64,000 nt of DNA, taken from positions 1-64,000 of the forward strand of contig JAJPHO010000111.1 of assembly GCA_021325215.1 (NCBI GenBank), written 5' to 3'. The translations under genes were made by a program, and so were the position numbers. Below, in pieces: positions 17,548-27,372 of this stretch (within the stretch, counting starts at the first letter, position 1; each line of letters starts with the position of its first letter). The notes below the pieces were generated by a model. It was not told the origin of the DNA, ran no database searches, and worked only from the letters and a program-made list of their open reading frames with translations. The stretch comes from Alphaproteobacteria bacterium (lineage in GTDB: Bacteria > Pseudomonadota > Alphaproteobacteria > Rhodospirillales > Magnetospirillaceae).

Positions 17548-18942
17548 ATGGACATGCGTTCGGGAGATGGAGCGGGCGAACTGATCGCGGCGGTCGCGAC
17601 GCGCATAGGAAAATTGAGCGTCGAAATCGCCGACGTGGTCGGCAGCACCCATCAGGTGCAGAAGGCGGTGGACGCGCAGAACGGGCGGCTGACGGTGATC
17701 GCCGAAGCGACAGGCGACATTACCGAGGCCAACCGCAATATCGACGACATGGCGCGGCGCACCGAACAGGCGGCGCGCCAGGCGCAGGGCGAGATCGACC
17801 GTTCGGGCGAGGATATCAGGCAGGCTATCGACGAGATCGGCGGATTGGTCGCCGCCGTCGAGCAGTCGGGCGGCGAGCTGTCCGGCCTGCAGGAGGCGAT
17901 GGAGCGTGTCGCCCAGGTCTCCGGCGAAATCCGCACGGTGGCGCGCCAGACCAACATGCTGGCGCTGAACGCCACCATCGAGGCGGCGCGCGCCGGCGAG
18001 GCGGGGCGGGGTTTCGCCGTCGTCGCGTCGGAGGTCAAAAATCTGGCGCGGCAGACCGCCGAAGCGACCGCCCGCATCGACGAAACCCTGAGCGCCCTGA
18101 CCGAGCAGGTGCGGCGCCTGGGCGAGCGCATGGCGGTCAGCGCCGAGAAGGCGGCGCAGGTCGGCGCCACCGCCTCGACCATCGGCGGCGCCGTCGAATC
18201 GGTCGGGCAGGTGGTGGCCGAGGTCTGCCAGCATGCCGACGCCATCGCCCGGGCCACCGGAGACATCGCCGAGCGCTGCGATTCCTTCCGCAATTCGGTG
18301 GATGGCCTCAAGGCCGACGCGGCGCATTCCACCGCGGAACTGAGCCGCGCCACCGGCCATCTCGACAGCACCCTGTCGGGCGCCGAGAAGATTTTGATGC
18401 TGACCGCGACCTCGGGCTGCGCGACCGAGGACACGCCGTTCATCGACCAGGCGCGCGAAACCGCCGCCGCGATCGAAAAGCGGCTGGAGCAGGCGCTGCA
18501 GGCGGGGGAATTGACGCTGGAGGATCTGTTCGACAAGGATCTGCGGCCCATCGAGGGCAGCAATCCGCCGCAATTCATGACCCGTTACATCCCCTTCCTC
18601 GACAAGGAAATCACCCCGCTGCAGGACGCGGTGCTGGCCTTCGACAAGCGCGTGGTGTTCTGCGCGCCGACCGACCATAACCGCATGATTCCCTGCCATA
18701 ATCCGCAATTCCGCCAGCCGCAGGGGCCCGATCCGGTGTGGAACGCCGCGCATAGCCGTAACCGCCGGGTCTATGCCGACAAGACCGCCGCGGCGGTGGC
18801 GGCTAGCGAGGCGCCGTTCCTGCTGCAGACCTACCGGCGCGACATGGGCGGCGGCGTCTTCGCGCTGATGAAGGATGCCTCGGCGCCGATCCGGGTCAGG
18901 GGCCGGCTTTGGGGCGGCTTAAGGGTTTGTTACACCGCCTGA
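17548..18942 (+). CDS. Soluble methyl-accepting chemotaxis protein
   Basis: About 464 residues with no membrane span. The N-terminal two thirds are a long coiled coil with the conserved receptor tip ([20 protein letters not shown], then [15 protein letters not shown]), the site that contacts CheA and CheW. The last ~140 residues form a separate domain ([20 protein letters not shown], then [19 protein letters not shown]) found at the end of some alphaproteobacterial receptors and probably the sensor. The start at 17548 is chosen because GGGAG precedes it; an ATG at 17500 is also open. The ligand is unknown, and no CheA or CheW gene is nearby. Confidence 0.85.
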   Translation: MDMRSGDGAGELIAAVATRIGKLSVEIADVVGSTHQVQKAVDAQNGRLTVIAEATGDITEANRNIDDMARRTEQAARQAQGEIDRSGEDIRQAIDEIGGLVAAVEQSGGELSGLQEAMERVAQVSGEIRTVARQTNMLALNATIEAARAGEAGRGFAVVASEVKNLARQTAEATARIDETLSALTEQVRRLGERMAVSAEKAAQVGATASTIGGAVESVGQVVAEVCQHADAIARATGDIAERCDSFRNSVDGLKADAAHSTAELSRATGHLDSTLSGAEKILMLTATSGCATEDTPFIDQARETAAAIEKRLEQALQAGELTLEDLFDKDLRPIEGSNPPQFMTRYIPFLDKEITPLQDAVLAFDKRVVFCAPTDHNRMIPCHNPQFRQPQGPDPVWNAAHSRNRRVYADKTAAAVAASEAPFLLQTYRRDMGGGVFALMKDASAPIRVRGRLWGGLRVCYTA

Positions 18943-19005
18943 ACAGTATAGACTGAAGGGAGAATAGCGCGGGAACCGCGTATGGGAAAAAAGGGCTGTT
19001 GAGCG

Positions 19006-19929
19006 ATGTCGGATCAGGAGAGGGCGCCGGAGCCCGAGTCCGCGCCCAAGGCCGGGCCGAAGACGCGCCGCATCGAGGCCGATCCCCGCACGGAGGAATT
19101 CGTCATCCTGTTCCAGCGCTATGGCGAGACGGTGGTCAACCATGTCGCCAAGACGATGGGCCGCCCGGTCGATACGACCCTGCTGGACAAGATCAACAGC
19201 CAGATCGAGCCTCTGCTGCGGTCGCGCGTCGAATCCCTGGTGAACGATTATCTGCGCTCGGCCTATGAATCGCTGACCGGCGAGGAGATATTGCCCGGCG
19301 AAGTCGGTTACCGCGTCAAATTTCCGCGCCGCCATCGCTATCATCTACGCTTCCTGACCCTGTCCTTCGCCGACCTCGTCGCCTTCGACGAGACGTCGCT
19401 GATCGTCCTGCCGGAAAGCGGCAAGCTCAAGAAGGACAGCACCACCGTATTCCCCAAGGCGCTGCTGGAAGGCGTCGACATGTGGTCGCGCCAGGTGCTC
19501 GATCTGCGCGATCTCGAAGCCGCCAACATGGTGGCGTTCAAGGCGCTGGACCGCCTGGATGTCACCGCCGATACCGACCTCGAGATCTTGGAAAGCGATC
19601 GCGATCTGTGGCGCCGCCTGTTCGAGATGGATGATGCGCTGGATCTGATCTGCCCGGTCCTGGTGCCGCTGCTGAAGCCCTTCGCCGCCGATTTCGACGG
19701 CGCGCGGACCGTGATGCAGCGCCTGATCGGCAATGGCAGCGACGGGCGCGTGCAGCTTAACGCGCAGATGTGGGACATGCTGTTCTCGCGCCTGTTCGGC
19801 CGGCTGATGAAACTGGCCGTCACCGAAGGCCCCGGCGGGGCCGACAAATTCGATCACTCGACGCTGCAGCTGCTGACCGTCGTGTCGACCTATTACCGCC
19901 GCTGGCGCAAAGACAATCAGCTAAAGTAG
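19006..19929 (+). CDS. Conserved-looking cytoplasmic protein, unknown function
   Basis: A 307-residue soluble protein that I do not recognise. It starts with an acidic, proline-rich tail (residues 1-25), then a helical charged region, and in the middle RRHRYHLRFLTLSFADLVAFDE. Hydrophobic helical segments near the C-terminus (LDLICPVLVPLLKPFAADF) suggest a folded domain rather than membrane spans. Codon use is like that of its neighbours. It lies between the chemoreceptor and the FAD protein, and the seven-base gap to the latter suggests one transcript. Confidence 0.65.
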   Translation: MSDQERAPEPESAPKAGPKTRRIEADPRTEEFVILFQRYGETVVNHVAKTMGRPVDTTLLDKINSQIEPLLRSRVESLVNDYLRSAYESLTGEEILPGEVGYRVKFPRRHRYHLRFLTLSFADLVAFDETSLIVLPESGKLKKDSTTVFPKALLEGVDMWSRQVLDLRDLEAANMVAFKALDRLDVTADTDLEILESDRDLWRRLFEMDDALDLICPVLVPLLKPFAADFDGARTVMQRLIGNGSDGRVQLNAQMWDMLFSRLFGRLMKLAVTEGPGGADKFDHSTLQLLTVVSTYYRRWRKDNQLK

Positions 19930-19935
19930 AGCCCC

Positions 19936-21294
19936 ATGACGGAACGCAAGCCTCCCTCCTTCGGCATCATCGGAGCCGGCTTCAGCGGTTCGCTGCTCGC
20001 CGTCCATCTGCTGCGCCGCCTGCCGCACGGGTCGCGGGTGCATCTGATCGAGCGCCGCGGCGAATTCGGCAGCGGGCTGGCTTTCTCGACCCCCAATTCC
20101 AGCCATCTGCTCAATGTGCGCGCCGAACGGATGAGCGCCTTCGAGCGCGAGCCGGCGCATTTCCAGAACTGGCTGGCCGACCAGCACGAGGATGAGGGGC
20201 CCGGCGGCTCGGCCTTCGTGCCGCGCGGGATGTATGGCCGCTACGTGCAAAGCCTGTTGGCCGATCAGCTGGCGGCCGAGAACGGCAACCGCAATCTCTA
20301 TCTGTTCCCCGACGAGGCGGTCGACCTCGAACTGGGCGCGGATGGCGCGGTCATCCAGATGAGCGGCGGGCGCCCGGTGCGGGTCGACGCCGCGGTCCTG
20401 GCGGTCGGCAATTTCCCGCCCCAGGTGCCGTCGGGCGCCGAGGCGCTGGCGGGATCGCCCCATTACGTCGCCAACCCCTGGGATGCCGAGGTGACCCGGG
20501 CCATCAGCCATGACGCGGCTTTGCTGGTGATCGGCAGCGGCCTGACCATGGTGGATTTCGTGCTCAACATGCTGGATCGCGGCCATCGCGGCCCGATCTA
20601 CGCCATGTCGCGCCGCGGCCTGCTGCCGCACCGCCATGCGCCCAGTCCGCCGCCGGTGCCGTGGGTGCCCGAGGAGCTTCCGCTCTCGGCCCAGGTGCGC
20701 AAGATGCGCCATGCGGTCGAAAGCCATGATTGGCGCGCCGTGTTCGACGGGGTACGCCCGCATACCCAGAGCTGGTGGAGCAATCTGCCGGTCGAGCAGC
20801 GCAAGCGCTTCCTGCGCCATCTGCGGCCCTGGTGGGACATCCACCGCCACCGCATGGCGCCGGAAGTGGCGCGGCGCATCGACGAAGCGATCGGGCGCGG
20901 CGCGCTGACCGTATTGGCCGGGCGTTTCCAGACGATCGAGGCGGAGGGGCAGAGGCTGGCCATCCGTTATCGCCCGCGCGGCCGCGATGCGCAGGGGCAT
21001 CTGGCCGTCGATCATGTGGTCAATTGCTCGGGGCCGTCCTCGGACTATGGCGCCATCGAACAGAAACTGGTGCGCGCGCTGCTCAAGCGCGGCGCCATCC
21101 GCCCGGACGCCTTGAGCCTGGGCCTGGACGTCGACGTCTCGCTGAAGCTGCTCGACGCCGAAGGCAAGGTGCAGCCGCGCCTCTACGGCCTGGGGCCGGT
21201 AACCAAGGGCCGCTTCTGGGAATGCACCGCCGTCCCGGAAATCCGCCGCCAGGCCGAGGAACTGGCCGAGCGGCTGGTGGCGGACTGGTTATAG
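19936..21294 (+). CDS. FAD/NAD(P)-binding oxidoreductase
   Basis: A 452-residue protein with an N-terminal FAD-binding Rossmann motif (FGIIGAGFSGSLLAVHLL) and the acidic end of strand 2 (HLIERRGEFGSGLAF). A second dinucleotide site is LLVIGSGLTMVDFVLNML. This layout fits the NAD_binding_9 family of FAD-dependent proteins, relatives of monooxygenases and siderophore hydroxylases; the reaction is not known. It starts seven bases after the preceding gene. Its stop is the last host feature before the prophage. Confidence 0.8.
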   Translation: MTERKPPSFGIIGAGFSGSLLAVHLLRRLPHGSRVHLIERRGEFGSGLAFSTPNSSHLLNVRAERMSAFEREPAHFQNWLADQHEDEGPGGSAFVPRGMYGRYVQSLLADQLAAENGNRNLYLFPDEAVDLELGADGAVIQMSGGRPVRVDAAVLAVGNFPPQVPSGAEALAGSPHYVANPWDAEVTRAISHDAALLVIGSGLTMVDFVLNMLDRGHRGPIYAMSRRGLLPHRHAPSPPPVPWVPEELPLSAQVRKMRHAVESHDWRAVFDGVRPHTQSWWSNLPVEQRKRFLRHLRPWWDIHRHRMAPEVARRIDEAIGRGALTVLAGRFQTIEAEGQRLAIRYRPRGRDAQGHLAVDHVVNCSGPSSDYGAIEQKLVRALLKRGAIRPDALSLGLDVDVSLKLLDAEGKVQPRLYGLGPVTKGRFWECTAVPEIRRQAEELAERLVADWL

Positions 21295-21329
21295 GGGCAC
21301 AGATAGACCCCAGCGCTCATGTACGGCAC

Positions 21330-21412
21330 AGCGACCGAATAGATATAGCGCGGCGCCCGATTTTGGACGAATTTGCGGACGCTTTTAGACTCCAATAACG
21401 GGCGTTTTAAAG
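21330..21412. repeat. Transposase-binding-like sites, 22-bp period, tail-fibre end
   Basis: Three 17-mers ending in TTTTGGAC, TTTTAGAC and TTTTAAAG lie at 21352-21368, 21374-21390 and 21396-21412, their T-runs exactly 22 bp apart. A fourth, degenerate copy fits the same phase at 21330-21346. Contiguous 22-bp sites are what Mu has at its right (tail-fibre) end. The innermost copy overlaps the stop codon of the last phage gene. Confidence 0.65.
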
Positions 21413-22105
21413 CCAGGTAGGCTGCACCGCGAGGACATCGGCTGGCCCCTTGGACGTGTCGGCCACCAAAGCCGTCATCGTGTCCTTGGCATCCGAGCAG
21501 GCTTTGATCGTGGCGGACTTCCACGCGCCACTCTGCTCAAGCACACCGAGTATGTCGGTCGCCGCCATTTGCACCCAGACGTTTTCGAGCACGCGCAGCT
21601 CCATCATCGCGCTGCCCTGTCCCTTGGCGATCGCGATCTGGGCCTGCAGCGTGAGGCCCAGCCAGTTCGTCTGATCGTCGGCGCCCATCTGCATAATGAG
21701 CGTCCCAGCCTGCTGGCCGGAGGCCAGCTTGAAGGCTGAAAAATCATACGAGAAGCCTGCCGCGATCATGGCATCGCGGGCATTGTTGAAAGCCGCCGCC
21801 TGTTCGGTGGCGATCTGCTGCTTGAGTGCGGCGAGCTGATCGGCGCTCATGCCGGCGGTGATGTCCACAACCTGCCACTGCTGTGCCCAGGTACCATTGG
21901 TCTCGACGGGCTCGACCTCCTGCGCGGTCTGCAGGCGGGTCAACGCTGGCTGGGGGGTGGCGAAGACCGGATCGATGTTGAAGAAGTCGAACTCGGCCTC
22001 GGTCAGCACGGCGGGGATCGCGAGGGCTGGGTATTCCTGCCGCAGGATGGCGTCGGTGATCGGGTACTGGCCGGTGGTGCGATTGCGATAAGCGACGATG
22101 CTCAT
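21407..22105 (-). CDS. DUF4376-type tail fibre assembly protein
   Basis: A 232-residue phage protein. The N-terminal ~100 residues (RNRTTGQYPITDAILRQEYP) resemble tail-fibre assembly proteins, and the C-terminal ~120 residues are a helical DUF4376-like domain. Such proteins help fibre folding or attachment and sit last in tail operons, as here. AAGGA precedes the ATG. It follows the fibre gene by nine bases and its stop lies inside the terminal repeat array, so it is the outermost gene of the element. Confidence 0.7.
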   Translation of the reverse strand: MSIVAYRNRTTGQYPITDAILRQEYPALAIPAVLTEAEFDFFNIDPVFATPQPALTRLQTAQEVEPVETNGTWAQQWQVVDITAGMSADQLAALKQQIATEQAAAFNNARDAMIAAGFSYDFSAFKLASGQQAGTLIMQMGADDQTNWLGLTLQAQIAIAKGQGSAMMELRVLENVWVQMAATDILGVLEQSGAWKSATIKACSDAKDTMTALVADTSKGPADVLAVQPTWL

Positions 22106-22114
22106 GACAGATCC

Positions 22115-24019
22115 TTAGGCTATGGCCAGGAACAGATAGTTCCCGCCGCTGACATTGATGAAAGAGGTGGTGTTCTGATTGACGAAGATACCCGCGGCGT
22201 TGGGGCTCACACTGTCCACCGAAGTGACCTGGGACGCCTCGGTGTTAAGTGTCAGATAACTGTCGTTGCCGGTGGTGATGCCTTGCACGCTGTCGAAAAC
22301 GATCCAATCGCCGGTTGCGTCGAGCCGCTTGACCATGAAGAAGCGAGGGCTAAAGCCAGTCGTGATTAGGTGCGATGAGTTAGAAGTTCCATCGCCCGTG
22401 TAGGTGCCCACCTTTGATACGCCGGGGCACGAAGCGAACAGTATCGATTCCATGTTGGTGCCGGTGCCCAAAGCGGTCGAGTCGATACCGAAATCGGAAG
22501 CGGTTGGTGGAGTCGTGCCATATGCACCGGCCTGAGTGGTCACCGCTGCATTGTTGTTCAGGATGAGTAGGCTGTTCACGCCTCCTGCTGCGTAATAGAC
22601 AGACCAGGATTTTATTGTCGTGTCCCGCGTTTTAGTCAGGATCAGTTCTGGGACAGCCCCGAGGCCCATAAAGGGCACTCTCTGGTTGGTCGTGCCGGCG
22701 CTTTTCCAGCACGCCACGTCAAGGAAGTTCGGCGCGCGCCGGAACATCCAGGCGATGAAGGAGCTGGAGGCGAAGAAGCTCGATTGCGTGAACCCATCGT
22801 TGATGTCGAATGAGGCGCCTCCGGTATTCGAGGCCTCTACCGCCGACGCGTCGGTTTGCAAAAACTGGCCGCTACCGCAAAGCCGGCTGGACACTGCGGC
22901 ATGTTCGCCCGACTGGGGGGTGGGGAACTGCGCCTCGATGACGAGATCGATCGGGAAGCCCGCTGTGATCTTCGTGGTCGACACCCCCTGGGACTTGACG
23001 TTGAAGACCTGGGTGCCCGCGGTAGGCGTACGCATCGGCCCGCGTCGTATCGCCATATAGCAATAGGTCGCTCCAGAAGCATTGATGGTGGCATCGACGA
23101 GAACGATTTGGAAGCCGGTAGGACTGACATTCACGGTCGCCCCACCGAAGTACTGGCCTTCCGACGACGTCTGGTTGGGGCGCATCTCGCGAGCGCCCGT
23201 TGGCCCCGCGCCAGGAAGGCTCCTTGATGCGTCGAAGATAAACCAGTCGGAGGAAGACCCCGTCGACCTCTTCACCATGATGAATTGGGGCTCCCACCCG
23301 AGGTTGACGGTGGGTCCGGCAGCCAGGCCGTTTCCGGCATAGCTCCCGCATTGGATTATACCGCTGTTCGAGGTGTCATGCGCCCACAGGTAGGCCACAT
23401 AATAGGCACCCGACAGATTGGCCGAGCTGGCGATCGTGATGTCCTGCGCCGAAGTCGCCGTGACCGAAGTGAAAGATGCTGCCGCGACCGCGGTGCTCTC
23501 CAGCGCCATCTCGCCCGTGGCCGATCGGTGAGCTGCAATCCAGGAGCCGGCGTTGTCGTATCGCTTGACCACGACGAGACCGGGGGCAATTGCGAGCCCG
23601 TGAGTGATCTTCCGGCCCGAGGTGCCATCCCCGATGTACTGGACGACATCGAAGAACTTTGACGCCTTGCGGAAAGCGTAGCCGATATACTTGTCGCCGC
23701 TCTTTCCCGTGGCGGCATTGTTGCCCGCGGTGTAGCCGTCGCTCGTAAATGACGTGAGACCCAGAGGGCCAGCCTGCAGGGCCGTTGAGTTGCTTTGCAT
23801 GGAGATGCCCGCGCCGCGGATGGTGTCGTAGACCTGCGGGCTCTGGGCCGTGGTGCGGTCCATGATCCAGACCATCCCGCCCTTATCGACAAGATCAACG
23901 CCGCAGTGAACGGCCGAGGTCGATCCGTCGCCGACATAGGCCGTCGCCGCGAACACATCCTCGATCATGGTCCCCGGCGTGCCGGTGCCAGCCGCCAGCA
24001 GCGCGGAGAGGAGGCTCAT
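22115..24019 (-). CDS. Repeat-containing tail fibre/adhesin
   Basis: A 634-residue structural protein of repeated ~90-residue units, each with a pattern like GW-PQF-MVKR, then W-IFD or W-AAHR, then Y-L-WA: compare WEPQFIMVKR, FSPRFFMVKR and IAPGLVVVKR. This is the DUF7483-like fibre repeat seen in cyanophages and other phages, and suggests receptor binding at the tail. It overlaps the stop of the upstream fibre gene (ATGA). No catalytic residues are evident. Confidence 0.7.
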   Translation of the reverse strand: MSLLSALLAAGTGTPGTMIEDVFAATAYVGDGSTSAVHCGVDLVDKGGMVWIMDRTTAQSPQVYDTIRGAGISMQSNSTALQAGPLGLTSFTSDGYTAGNNAATGKSGDKYIGYAFRKASKFFDVVQYIGDGTSGRKITHGLAIAPGLVVVKRYDNAGSWIAAHRSATGEMALESTAVAAASFTSVTATSAQDITIASSANLSGAYYVAYLWAHDTSNSGIIQCGSYAGNGLAAGPTVNLGWEPQFIMVKRSTGSSSDWFIFDASRSLPGAGPTGAREMRPNQTSSEGQYFGGATVNVSPTGFQIVLVDATINASGATYCYMAIRRGPMRTPTAGTQVFNVKSQGVSTTKITAGFPIDLVIEAQFPTPQSGEHAAVSSRLCGSGQFLQTDASAVEASNTGGASFDINDGFTQSSFFASSSFIAWMFRRAPNFLDVACWKSAGTTNQRVPFMGLGAVPELILTKTRDTTIKSWSVYYAAGGVNSLLILNNNAAVTTQAGAYGTTPPTASDFGIDSTALGTGTNMESILFASCPGVSKVGTYTGDGTSNSSHLITTGFSPRFFMVKRLDATGDWIVFDSVQGITTGNDSYLTLNTEASQVTSVDSVSPNAAGIFVNQNTTSFINVSGGNYLFLAIA

Positions 24020-25017
24020 CGCAGCACCTTGCCGTAGACGGTCGTGCCGCCATCATCGGACCACAGCAGGGCGAAGTCGACGCCGGTGGTCTGCAGGGTA
24101 TAGGGGAACGTGGTGGTGTAGGTGCCGCTGCCGTCCGTCTTCATCCAGTTGATGCCGGCCGGCCAGGTCACGACGGCCGAGCCACCGTTGGTGATCTTCA
24201 GCATCAGAAGCGCCTCGTTTCCCGCCGCCGGCCAGCCGGCCAACGCCACCGTCAGCGCTCCGCCCACGGTGATAGACTGGACGGCGCCCGCGGAGACGGT
24301 GAAGGTCTGCGTCCCGCTGGACTGCGTCCCCTTGGCCGCGACGGTGTAATACTCGCCGATCATCTTCTGGCAGCCATTCGCGTCGAGCTGGGGGATGCCG
24401 TTGGCCACATTGCCGACAGCCAGCCCGGCGCCGAGGTTCTTGCCGGTGGTATCGGAATAGGTCGGAATGTTGCCGGTCGTCGAGTTCGCCGGACCGTTCA
24501 CGGTGCCTGTGCCATTGGTGCCCGCCGTGCCTTGCGGCCCCTGGCTGGCGATGTTCATCCAATATTGCCCGGCGGCTGGGGCCTGGTTGGTATTGGCCGT
24601 CAGGGCGACCCAGGAGCCCCCGTTGTAGGAGATCAGGTCCATGGCGGCATAGTTCGACGCCGCCGACCAGGCGCCGCGCGGATTGAAGGTGCTCGCGCCG
24701 CTGGTGGCGTCGACATAGGCCGAGACGTGGTAATGGATGCCGGCCGCGCTGGGGTTGGCCAGCAGCTGATCGCCCGGCATCAGGTCGATCGCCTTCGGCG
24801 CGACCCACGGCGTGCCCTTCGCCACCGAGATCTGGTCGAAGATCGTGGTAGTGGTCTGGGCCGCATAGGACATCAGCTTGATGTCGATGGCGATCGCGGT
24901 GGCCGTGGAGTTGGACAGGGAAAGCGTGTGAACCGAGCCCTGTTGAGTGCCCGGCTCGGTATAGATCACGTTGTCGGTGGTTGCCGTGAGGCTGCCGGAA
25001 GCGTTCGCGAAAGTCAT
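24016..25017 (-). CDS. Tail fibre protein with carbohydrate-binding-like and collagen-like parts
   Basis: A 333-residue structural protein. The middle has GAWSAASNYAAMDLISYNG followed by WVALTANTNQAPAAGQYW, the pattern of chitin/carbohydrate-binding modules, then a short Gly-Pro-rich collagen-like linker (GPQGTAGTNGTGTVNGP). The N- and C-terminal parts are beta-rich. It is likely to make contact with surface sugars of the host. It lies in the fibre cluster and overlaps its downstream neighbour. Confidence 0.65.
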   Translation of the reverse strand: MTFANASGSLTATTDNVIYTEPGTQQGSVHTLSLSNSTATAIAIDIKLMSYAAQTTTTIFDQISVAKGTPWVAPKAIDLMPGDQLLANPSAAGIHYHVSAYVDATSGASTFNPRGAWSAASNYAAMDLISYNGGSWVALTANTNQAPAAGQYWMNIASQGPQGTAGTNGTGTVNGPANSTTGNIPTYSDTTGKNLGAGLAVGNVANGIPQLDANGCQKMIGEYYTVAAKGTQSSGTQTFTVSAGAVQSITVGGALTVALAGWPAAGNEALLMLKITNGGSAVVTWPAGINWMKTDGSGTYTTTFPYTLQTTGVDFALLWSDDGGTTVYGKVLR

Positions 25018-25025
25018 CTGATCCC

Positions 25026-27179
25026 CTATGCGAAAATGATGGCCATAGCCACCGCGCGGCTGCGCGCCGTGCTGTCGATGGCGGTAACGTTGGTGAGCTG
25101 GCTTCCATCGACGGCCGGCAAGCGGGCCTGGCTATCGAGCTGGACGAGGTTGGTGGCGGCCGTCCCGGCATTGAGCGCCGCAGCGGTGCCGAGCGTCGGC
25201 AGGCCGGTCAGGCTGGCATAGCTGCCCGTCGAGGCGACGGTGGCAAGGCCACCGATGTCCGCGAAGGTCAGAGTGATGGTTCCTTGACGCCCGGCGACCG
25301 AGGTGACCTGGTTCGGCGTCGACATCTCGACCCAGTTCGCCAGGGTCGTCGCGGGCGTCTGAGACAGCATGAAGCTCACGCCCAGATCCGACCTTACGGC
25401 GACATCGCCGACGTTCGCCGCAAGCGCCAGCATCGCGGCCTGGCTGGCAACGGGATAGACCTCGTTGATGGTGAAAGCGGGAAGCTGCGCCGCCAGCACC
25501 TTGCCATCCGCGCCGAGCGTGGCAACGCCGTTTGCGGCGGCCAGCAAGCTGACATTGACCGCGTCCGTGATCCCGTAACCCGCCAGCGTTGTCGCCTTCG
25601 GCGCCAGCGTGGTGATCGTGGTGTTCAGCGAGTTGATCGAGCTGTCGATCTGGGCGTGCGTGAGCGTGCCGGCGTGAAGCAGCGCCTGGTGATCGATCTG
25701 GGACGGGTTGGCCGAGAAGGTGACCCCGTTGCCCGCCCAGGCCAGCGTGATGCCGCTCCCCTGCGTCAGGTTGAAGAGGGAGCTGGGCGCAGCGGCCGAG
25801 TAGCGCAAGTTGGAGCCGTCGCCGAACGAGCCGATGTTGTTGCCCCCGGCGATCAGTGCCGCCTGCGCCGCCGATTGCGCCGCCTCGGTGGCCCAGTGCA
25901 GGGAGCTGTAGGCGCCGGGCGCGACCTGGACGTTGTGCGGCGTGGTCGCGTAGGCCTCGGAGATCTGGGCCGAGCTGGCGGCATCGGTCTCTGATTGGGC
26001 GGCAGCCGTGGCACTCGCTTGGGCCCCACCCTGGCTGGTCAAAGCGGCCGTCGCCGAGGTCGCCGCCTGAGTGGCCGACGTGGCTGCATTGTTCTCGGAC
26101 GCCGTAGCAGCCAGGGCGGCCGAGTTAGAGGTGGTTGCCGAATTCGCTGCAGCGGCGGCCGAATTGGCGGCGCCGGTGGCGGCTGTGCCGGCGGTGGTGG
26201 CGTAGGTTCCGGCCGTCGTGGCGCTGGCAGCCGCCGCCGTGGCGCTGACCTGGGCGGCGGTCGCATACCCAGACGCCGAGGTCACCGCCCCCTCGGCCGA
26301 GATTGCTGAGGTCTCAGCATCGGCAGCGCTGGCCGCCGCTGCCGTCGCGCTGGTGCTGGCCGCAGTCTGGGCAGCTTGCGCAGCGGTCTCGGCAGTTTGG
26401 GCCGTGGTGGCAGATCCGGCGGCATTGGTCGCGGACGTGGCCGCCGCTGTGGCTGCCGTGGTTGCTGTCGTCGCGCTGCCGGCCGCCGCGGTGACATCTT
26501 GAGAAACGGTGGTCACCGCCGCCTGGACTTGGGTCAACGCCGTGGTGGCCGTGGTCGCCGCGGTTTGGGCCGAGGTGACCGCCGCCAGCACCTGGGGCAA
26601 GCCGGCGGTGCTATCGACCCAGGCCGTGCCGGTGAAGAGCATCTCCAGCGTCTGATCCAGCACCCAGACCCGGTTGCCTGGCTCGGGCGCGGTGAAGGCC
26701 CACACAGACCCGACGAGCTGGGCCAGATTGTTGGTCTGCCCGGCCCAGGCGCCGGTCGCGCCCGGGGGCACGACCCAGAATTCGCTGGCCGACGCCGTCG
26801 CCGGCGGCACAGTGGTGGTGATGCTCTGGACGGACGGAGACCCCTTCACCGTGGCATTGACCGCCGTGTCGAGCGCCATCATGGCCCGCCGGAACAGCAG
26901 CGCGGTGCCGATGTCGTTGGCATCGGGATAAGGGAACCCGCAAAGCGGCGTAAAATCGCGGCTTATGGCATAGGAAGCCCCCGCCGCCCCGACACCCTCA
27001 TAGGGCGTCGAGAGGGTGAGTGATCCATTGGCTGGGACGGAAGAAACCTCATAGACCACGTTGTCGCCGGCAACGAAGAAGAGGTCGCCGTCCTCGACCT
27101 GGCCCAGCCAGGCCGTGCCCGTGCCGGCGACGACGTTGCTGCCATTGGTGACGGTGACCGTCCCGGTCCTATACTGCAT
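25026..27179 (-). CDS. Large tail fibre with Ala/Ser/Thr-rich shaft
   Basis: A 717-residue fibre. The first ~120 residues are a phage-attachment-like beta domain (GTVTVTNGSNVVAGTGTAW). Residues about 200-430 form a low-complexity shaft of short A-A-T-S-A repeats, probably a long trimeric coiled coil. Beyond it lie GVTFSANPSQIDHQALLHAG and other motifs common in distal fibre domains. AGGAGAC precedes the ATG. The shaft region has unusual skew at the DNA level and could recombine or slip. Confidence 0.75.
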   Translation of the reverse strand: MQYRTGTVTVTNGSNVVAGTGTAWLGQVEDGDLFFVAGDNVVYEVSSVPANGSLTLSTPYEGVGAAGASYAISRDFTPLCGFPYPDANDIGTALLFRRAMMALDTAVNATVKGSPSVQSITTTVPPATASASEFWVVPPGATGAWAGQTNNLAQLVGSVWAFTAPEPGNRVWVLDQTLEMLFTGTAWVDSTAGLPQVLAAVTSAQTAATTATTALTQVQAAVTTVSQDVTAAAGSATTATTAATAAATSATNAAGSATTAQTAETAAQAAQTAASTSATAAAASAADAETSAISAEGAVTSASGYATAAQVSATAAAASATTAGTYATTAGTAATGAANSAAAAANSATTSNSAALAATASENNAATSATQAATSATAALTSQGGAQASATAAAQSETDAASSAQISEAYATTPHNVQVAPGAYSSLHWATEAAQSAAQAALIAGGNNIGSFGDGSNLRYSAAAPSSLFNLTQGSGITLAWAGNGVTFSANPSQIDHQALLHAGTLTHAQIDSSINSLNTTITTLAPKATTLAGYGITDAVNVSLLAAANGVATLGADGKVLAAQLPAFTINEVYPVASQAAMLALAANVGDVAVRSDLGVSFMLSQTPATTLANWVEMSTPNQVTSVAGRQGTITLTFADIGGLATVASTGSYASLTGLPTLGTAAALNAGTAATNLVQLDSQARLPAVDGSQLTNVTAIDSTARSRAVAMAIIFA

Positions 27180-27372
27180 TGCTGTCTCCTGGGAGCGGAT
27201 GGGCGGCGCGGATCTCCGCGAAGTCCGCGTTCATTTTCTGGAGCTTTTCGGGCCGGCCGGCGGCGGCCTCGGCATGCGCCTCGAGCTGCGCGTGGATCGG
27301 CCAGGCCGCCAGATAGGCCGCCTGCCGCGCGGTGCGGATGTGCTCGACGCAAGGCGCTACGGTCAGGCGCAT
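27169..27372 (-). CDS. Small phage protein in the fibre cluster
   Basis: A 67-residue helical protein (IRTARQAAYLAAWPIHAQLEA). The start at 27372 overlaps the end of the previous gene (the ATG lies inside its last codons), and its stop overlaps the start of the large fibre gene. Both couplings argue that it is real. Small proteins in this place are often tail assembly chaperones, but I cannot assign it. Confidence 0.55.
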   Translation of the reverse strand: MRLTVAPCVEHIRTARQAAYLAAWPIHAQLEAHAEAAAGRPEKLQKMNADFAEIRAAHPLPGDSNAV

